Assembly (NCBI GenBank): GCA_003457135.1
Contig: DMSQ01000005.1
Span: forward strand, 3,447-19,302
From: Prolixibacteraceae bacterium
Lineage (GTDB): Bacteria; Bacteroidota; Bacteroidia; Bacteroidales; Prolixibacteraceae
DNA length: 15,856 nucleotides
Direction: 5' to 3'
Below, piece after piece: positions 12,040 to 15,856 of this stretch. The first letter of the stretch is position 1, and every line of letters begins with the position of its first letter. The position numbers and the translations under genes were made by a program. The notes below the pieces were generated by a model. The model saw only the letters and a list, made by a program, of their open reading frames with translations. It was not told where the DNA came from and did no database searches.

Positions 12040-14088
12040 TTACTTTTTAGGAATGATATCCAGGATAACGGTACGGTTATAAAAGCGTTCCTCCGGATAT
12101 TTGTTATTAAATGGCGCCAGGTTTTGATCTTCACCAAAGCCATGAACTTCAAATTTAACATCACTTCGGCCAGAGTTCTTCAAGCCATTTTCAAGAATAC
12201 CTTTGACATCGTTTGCACGGGCCAATGACAATTTCAAGTTGACATCTTCACCACCAATAACATCGGTGTGACCATGTATGATAACTGTTGCTCCTGTGGG
12301 AATCTTAGGGATTACCACTTCAGTCAGGTATTTTTCATAAATCATGATGGCTTTTGAGTTATTGAATTCATAAAGCACACTGAATCTCATCATTTGTTCG
12401 TCTTTTGAAGGTGTCCAAAGTACCAGATGAGCTTTGGTGTCTTTCTTTATTACCTTGCCGCTCTTTGTTTGACCGATCATGGTCAACTTATAGTCACCTT
12501 CCGGACGGGTACCCAAAATTGATTTTCCAGGAATACTAATCGTCTCCTGTGTATAGGGTCCAAAATTTTGAACCTTTCCTTGTTCATCTTTGATTTCCAG
12601 CGACCATGAAGAGAAAGCTGTATCTGCTCCGCTTACATTGAAGGAAACATAACTGTCAATTGGCGCTACCTGAATATCAATAATTTCGACTGGTTTAAGC
12701 GGTGCATCCGGACCACTCTGGAATTCCATTAATAAATCAGAAGAACTGCTGGTGATAGTAACCCTGCGGTCACCCTCACGAAGGAGGTCAAGTTCGAGTT
12801 GACCACCCGGCTGTTCCGAAGGGATTTTGGGTTTTACGCGGCCTTCAACAGTTATCCTTACAGGCGCAATTTCAAATACATCAACAAGGTAGGTTTTGAC
12901 TGAAGTTGCCATTGCACGTCCATCTTTTGGGCCTTTCATTGACGATCCGACCAGGGTAATAGTCGCAGTTGGATTTTTCACCATTCGGTCGCCCAGGATG
13001 TTTAATACATTGTAATAGACAATCATTTGTCGTTTGGAACGACCTGTCAACTCTTTTGGTGTGGTTACCTCAAGTTGGTCTTCTCTAAAGCCTTTCACCT
13101 GACCTTTGCGAAGCAATACATAACGATCAGGAATCTCAGTAGATTCCATGTTGAAGAACACGTAATTACGAACAGGGAATGTTTCCCTTACACTACGTTC
13201 AACAGGAATATTCTTTGGTGAGTTGGCCGAGAAAGTAACTTCCGGTTCAGCCACAATTACTACAGGAGCGGCTACCTCTTCTGGAATCGACGCTTTATGG
13301 CCGCGACCAAACTTAAGCGCTACTCCTGCCCTAACTGTGGTTAGGTTCCATGATTCAACTGAACGTGGATCCTGACCGAAATAAGGATGATAAGCAATAA
13401 ACGGAGAAAGTACCACTTGTGTCTGCTTTGTTTCCGGCGTCAGTGAAATATCGTATCCGGCTCCAACTTGCATTGAAATCAGTGATTTATTCGTGTTACT
13501 GAATACTCCATTTACTTCAGGATCGGCCACTTGTTCAGGGAAAGCTGGATTAATGCCTTGCTGATAGGTAAAATTATTGTCCATATTGAGAGCCAAACGA
13601 GGTCCACCATACACATAGAAATTCGATTTGAACGGAGCAATGCGTAAACTTGGCTCAATCGTAATGTAATTTAAATCCGTGTTTAAGTCTTCCGGACAAT
13701 TACAAGGTGATTCCATCTGGTCGAACTTGCCTTTCCGGCTGTCGTATCCTGCCTGAAGAATAAAACCCAGTCTTGAACCAGGACGATGAAACTCGATGAG
13801 GGGGAGGGCAAAAAATCCTACACCCTGGCCATTATGAAATGCTGTTGGAACGATGAAGTCTGTCGTCAGTTGCTGTGTGGTACCACGGTAGAAATTAAAA
13901 TTAGCTCCACCTGCAGCGCCAAACCACCAGGATGGTTGAGCGTATTTTACCATCTGAGGTTCCTGAGCCTGAAGAGGTGTTTGCATACCTGTAAAAATTA
14001 ATGCGCCCGCGAAAAGACTTTTTAGTACCAGGCTGTAAGGGAACCGCGCAAAGCGCGATCCCTTTTTTAATCTTGTATTTGGTTTCAT
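12040..14088 (-). CDS. Large OmpA-family outer-membrane protein (barrel plus two OmpA-like domains)
   Basis: The 682-residue protein starts with a long n-region and a signal peptide ending LQAQ (about residue 42). Residues about 50-262 look like a beta barrel (WWFGAAGGANFNFYRG, LGFILQAGYDSR, FYVYGGPRLALN, VRAGVALKFGRG). Residues about 305-447 resemble a diverged OmpA domain (NYVFFNMESTEIPDRYVLL, VYYNVLNILGDRM, TLVGSS, LLREGDRRVTI) without the GHTD motif. An Ig-like stretch (about 465-558) follows. The C-terminal OmpA domain (about 568-680) is canonical: GHTDVIGG with Asp609, LSLARANDV with Arg624, GFGED and NRTVIL. It likely links the outer membrane to peptidoglycan. It lies 12 bp downstream of the ice-binding-fold gene and is probably co-transcribed with it. 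Confidence 0.88.
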   Translation of the reverse strand: MKPNTRLKKGSRFARFPYSLVLKSLFAGALIFTGMQTPLQAQEPQMVKYAQPSWWFGAAGGANFNFYRGTTQQLTTDFIVPTAFHNGQGVGFFALPLIEFHRPGSRLGFILQAGYDSRKGKFDQMESPCNCPEDLNTDLNYITIEPSLRIAPFKSNFYVYGGPRLALNMDNNFTYQQGINPAFPEQVADPEVNGVFSNTNKSLISMQVGAGYDISLTPETKQTQVVLSPFIAYHPYFGQDPRSVESWNLTTVRAGVALKFGRGHKASIPEEVAAPVVIVAEPEVTFSANSPKNIPVERSVRETFPVRNYVFFNMESTEIPDRYVLLRKGQVKGFREDQLEVTTPKELTGRSKRQMIVYYNVLNILGDRMVKNPTATITLVGSSMKGPKDGRAMATSVKTYLVDVFEIAPVRITVEGRVKPKIPSEQPGGQLELDLLREGDRRVTITSSSSDLLMEFQSGPDAPLKPVEIIDIQVAPIDSYVSFNVSGADTAFSSWSLEIKDEQGKVQNFGPYTQETISIPGKSILGTRPEGDYKLTMIGQTKSGKVIKKDTKAHLVLWTPSKDEQMMRFSVLYEFNNSKAIMIYEKYLTEVVIPKIPTGATVIIHGHTDVIGGEDVNLKLSLARANDVKGILENGLKNSGRSDVKFEVHGFGEDQNLAPFNNKYPEERFYNRTVILDIIPKK

Positions 14089-14100
14089 ATTGTTTAAAGT

Positions 14101-15840
14101 TTATGGTTTGGTTATTGTGCTTGAATCTAATGTAACTGCGGCTATACGTGTTAAAGCTCTTCCATATAATGTGGCACCAGTGGTTAACGTGATTGCCTGG
14201 TCAGCCAGAATATTTCCATAGAAGATTGAGTTAGTGCCAAGAGTTGCTGAAGTACCTACCGACCAGTAGATATTCTTGGCTTGCGCGCCACCGGCCAAAA
14301 CAATACTGGTTCCGGCATCAGTCACGAGTGTTGACCCCATTTTGAATATCCATACCGCATTGGCATCGCCACCGGCATCAAGTGTTAAGATTCCGTTTGC
14401 TCCTGTTCCTGAGATTCCGCTTGTAGATGAATTTACATATAATCCTGGGGCAAGCGTAAGTCCGCCAAGCTGTCCGGGTAATGAAATTGCATTTAATGAC
14501 CTTGATTGGGCATCGTTATATGCAGTAGTTAAATCTGTTTTTGCAAGGCCAACTATTGGATCAGCCGATGTATAAAGTATGCCATCAACATTTCCGGCAA
14601 GTAGGCCATTGATTGTAGCAGTCGGGAATGCACCTACATCACCGATAATATGGGTGGTAACGCCAGTGTTTGATACTCCTGACCCTGCAAGAACCGCAAA
14701 GTTCCCGGCTGATCCCAGATTTATACCAGCCGGACTTCCGGGATTTATACCATCAAGTATGAAGTTCGCTGTGATATTCTTATTGGCATTCATGGTAACG
14801 GTTAATGGATTTACCGAACCTGTGGCGTCTCCACTCCATGATGAAAAGACATATCCTGAATTTGGCGTTGCTGTTAATTGTACGGTTGCGCCGCTGTTGT
14901 AAGATGCCAGAGTCGGATTTTTAACTACTGTTCCGTTGTTTGCTATGGCATTTAAGGTAAATGTGATGCCAGATGTCAGAACAAAATTGGCAACTAAGGT
15001 TCTGCTTGAATTTAAGGATGAGGTATAAATCGCATCCGTAGAAACAATGTTTGTTCCTTCAGTCCAGTTCACAAAAGTGTATCCTGTATTTGGAGTTGCT
15101 GTTAATGTTACTGACGAGCCTGGTGTAAATGAACCTGCTCCGGTAGTAGTTCCACCAACGGAAGGACTTGAGGATAAAGTTACCACCAAACTAAGTGTAA
15201 AGTTGGCCACTAAAGCTTTGTTGCCAGCCATAGTGAGCTGATAGCTTGAACTCGTTGAAACAATAGTGCCATTTTCCGTCCAGTTTAGAAATGAATAACC
15301 AGCATTTGGAATAGCAGATAAAGTAACTGATGAGCCCTGGTTAAAGGTACCTGTTCCAGTAGTTGTTCCTCCGGCAATCGGCAATGAAGATGATATTACC
15401 TGAGGAATGGTTGTGAAGGACCATACATAGTCAGTTTGTAAGGCATTGCCCATTAAATCCTTTACCGTGGTTTTTACCTTTCCGGTGTAGGTTGTGAAAG
15501 GGACAAGCGGAATCGCAGGCACAAAAGACGCGGTAACTCCACTGTAAGTGACTATTCCTGCGACTGAGGCAGATTCTGTAGCCGACTTTAATGCTGCACT
15601 TTTCGTTGTACCTTGTTCTAAAGTGAAGGATGTCTGAGTAATAGTTTCAGGATTCATCTTTTCGTTAAAAGTTGCAGTAACAATTTGGTTGAGGGGTACA
15701 TTGATCGCTTTGTCAGCGGGGACGGTCGAGACCACCAATGGGCATGCTCCAATCTTCTCCTGATACTCATCTTTTTTACACCCGGCAATAAAAATAACCA
15801 ATGCTATAGCAAGGGTCGCTAAAAGTTTTAGCTTTTTCAT
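14101..15840 (-). CDS. DUF3494 ice-binding-fold lipoprotein with Big_5 and InlB-type repeats
   Basis: The 579-residue protein has a signal peptide with lipobox IAGC (Cys21). Domains in order: a Big_5-type Ig domain (about 33-143: VVSTVPADKAINVPLNQIV, FNEKMNPETI, WSFTT); three InlB-type repeats (about 150-216, 219-287, 292-362), each with GSSVTL/GATVQLTA-P-N-x-GY-x-F-x-x-W and a closing VANF/TANF; and a DUF3494 domain (about 373-575: LGSAGNFAVLAGSGVSNTG, GDVGAFP, LTTAYNDAQSR, LAPGLYV, WIFKMGSTL, ATLYGRAL, AAVTLDSSTI). DUF3494 is the beta-solenoid of bacterial and fungal ice-binding proteins, but many members probably serve adhesion. Here the multi-repeat lipid-anchored form suggests a surface adhesin or ice adhesin. 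It is first in a unit with the large OmpA gene, and its promoter lies beyond the window. Confidence 0.9.
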   Translation of the reverse strand: MKKLKLLATLAIALVIFIAGCKKDEYQEKIGACPLVVSTVPADKAINVPLNQIVTATFNEKMNPETITQTSFTLEQGTTKSAALKSATESASVAGIVTYSGVTASFVPAIPLVPFTTYTGKVKTTVKDLMGNALQTDYVWSFTTIPQVISSSLPIAGGTTTGTGTFNQGSSVTLSAIPNAGYSFLNWTENGTIVSTSSSYQLTMAGNKALVANFTLSLVVTLSSSPSVGGTTTGAGSFTPGSSVTLTATPNTGYTFVNWTEGTNIVSTDAIYTSSLNSSRTLVANFVLTSGITFTLNAIANNGTVVKNPTLASYNSGATVQLTATPNSGYVFSSWSGDATGSVNPLTVTMNANKNITANFILDGINPGSPAGINLGSAGNFAVLAGSGVSNTGVTTHIIGDVGAFPTATINGLLAGNVDGILYTSADPIVGLAKTDLTTAYNDAQSRSLNAISLPGQLGGLTLAPGLYVNSSTSGISGTGANGILTLDAGGDANAVWIFKMGSTLVTDAGTSIVLAGGAQAKNIYWSVGTSATLGTNSIFYGNILADQAITLTTGATLYGRALTRIAAVTLDSSTITKP

Positions 15841-15856
15841 TTTAGTTTTTTTTTAA

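Noticed and set aside
14276..15241. Three plus-strand frames opposite the ice-binding-fold gene
   Set aside because: They are Pro/Ala/Val-rich antisense shadows of the repetitive Thr/Gly/Ser-rich domains on the minus strand.

Overview
The window looks like a chromosomal stretch of a Bacteroidota bacterium, possibly class Bacteroidia/Marinilabiliales, though the finer placement is weak. Supporting signs are lipoproteins with short Bacteroidota-style lipoboxes, A-rich leaders without clear Shine-Dalgarno sites, TAnnTTTG-type promoter boxes, and the protein families present: DUF4382, DUF3494 ice-binding fold, OmpA variants and split YeeE/YedE. No rRNA, tRNA, CRISPR array or complete transposase was seen.

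Bases 1-3845 are an accessory, patchwork region. It holds the 5' part of a DUF559 endonuclease-like gene (minus strand) whose N-terminus carries in-frame hairpin repeats. Next come two SnoaL/NTF2-fold genes flanked by two diverged copies of one intergenic repeat. After these is a visibly AT-rich two-gene module: a DUF262 (ParB/GmrSD-N-like) protein followed 2 bp later by a HEPN protein with an R-x4-H motif. That pair is a plausible nucleic-acid-targeting defence module.

Bases 3846-8465 form a sulfur-handling region. Two YeeE/YedE half-transporters and two membrane-anchored rhodanese-fold proteins run on the plus strand. Both rhodanese-fold proteins have lost the catalytic cysteine. Convergent to them is a minus-strand operon encoding a lipoprotein with YD-like hairpin repeats and a tandem-rhodanese lipoprotein that keeps both catalytic cysteines. 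The inferred role is uptake of thiosulfate or a related sulfur species and sulfur transfer at the membrane surface. A cloverleaf-like palindromic repeat and a 4 x 7-bp tandem repeat sit in the spacers of the plus-strand genes.

Bases 8466-15856 are an envelope region, all on the minus strand: a small beta-barrel protein, a secreted Arg/Asn/Asp/Gln/Tyr-repeat protein, a coiled-coil OmpA-type lipoprotein, a DUF4382 lipoprotein, a large OmpA protein (barrel, degenerate OmpA-like domain, canonical OmpA domain) and an ice-binding-fold (DUF3494) adhesin-like lipoprotein. Three separate transcription units here share one promoter architecture with exactly conserved spacing: GTGTGAA, 21 bp, TTRTGTAAC, 25 bp, TTTG/TTCG, then 31-37 bp to the start codon. 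This suggests a co-regulated cell-envelope or stress regulon and is the most notable observation in the window.
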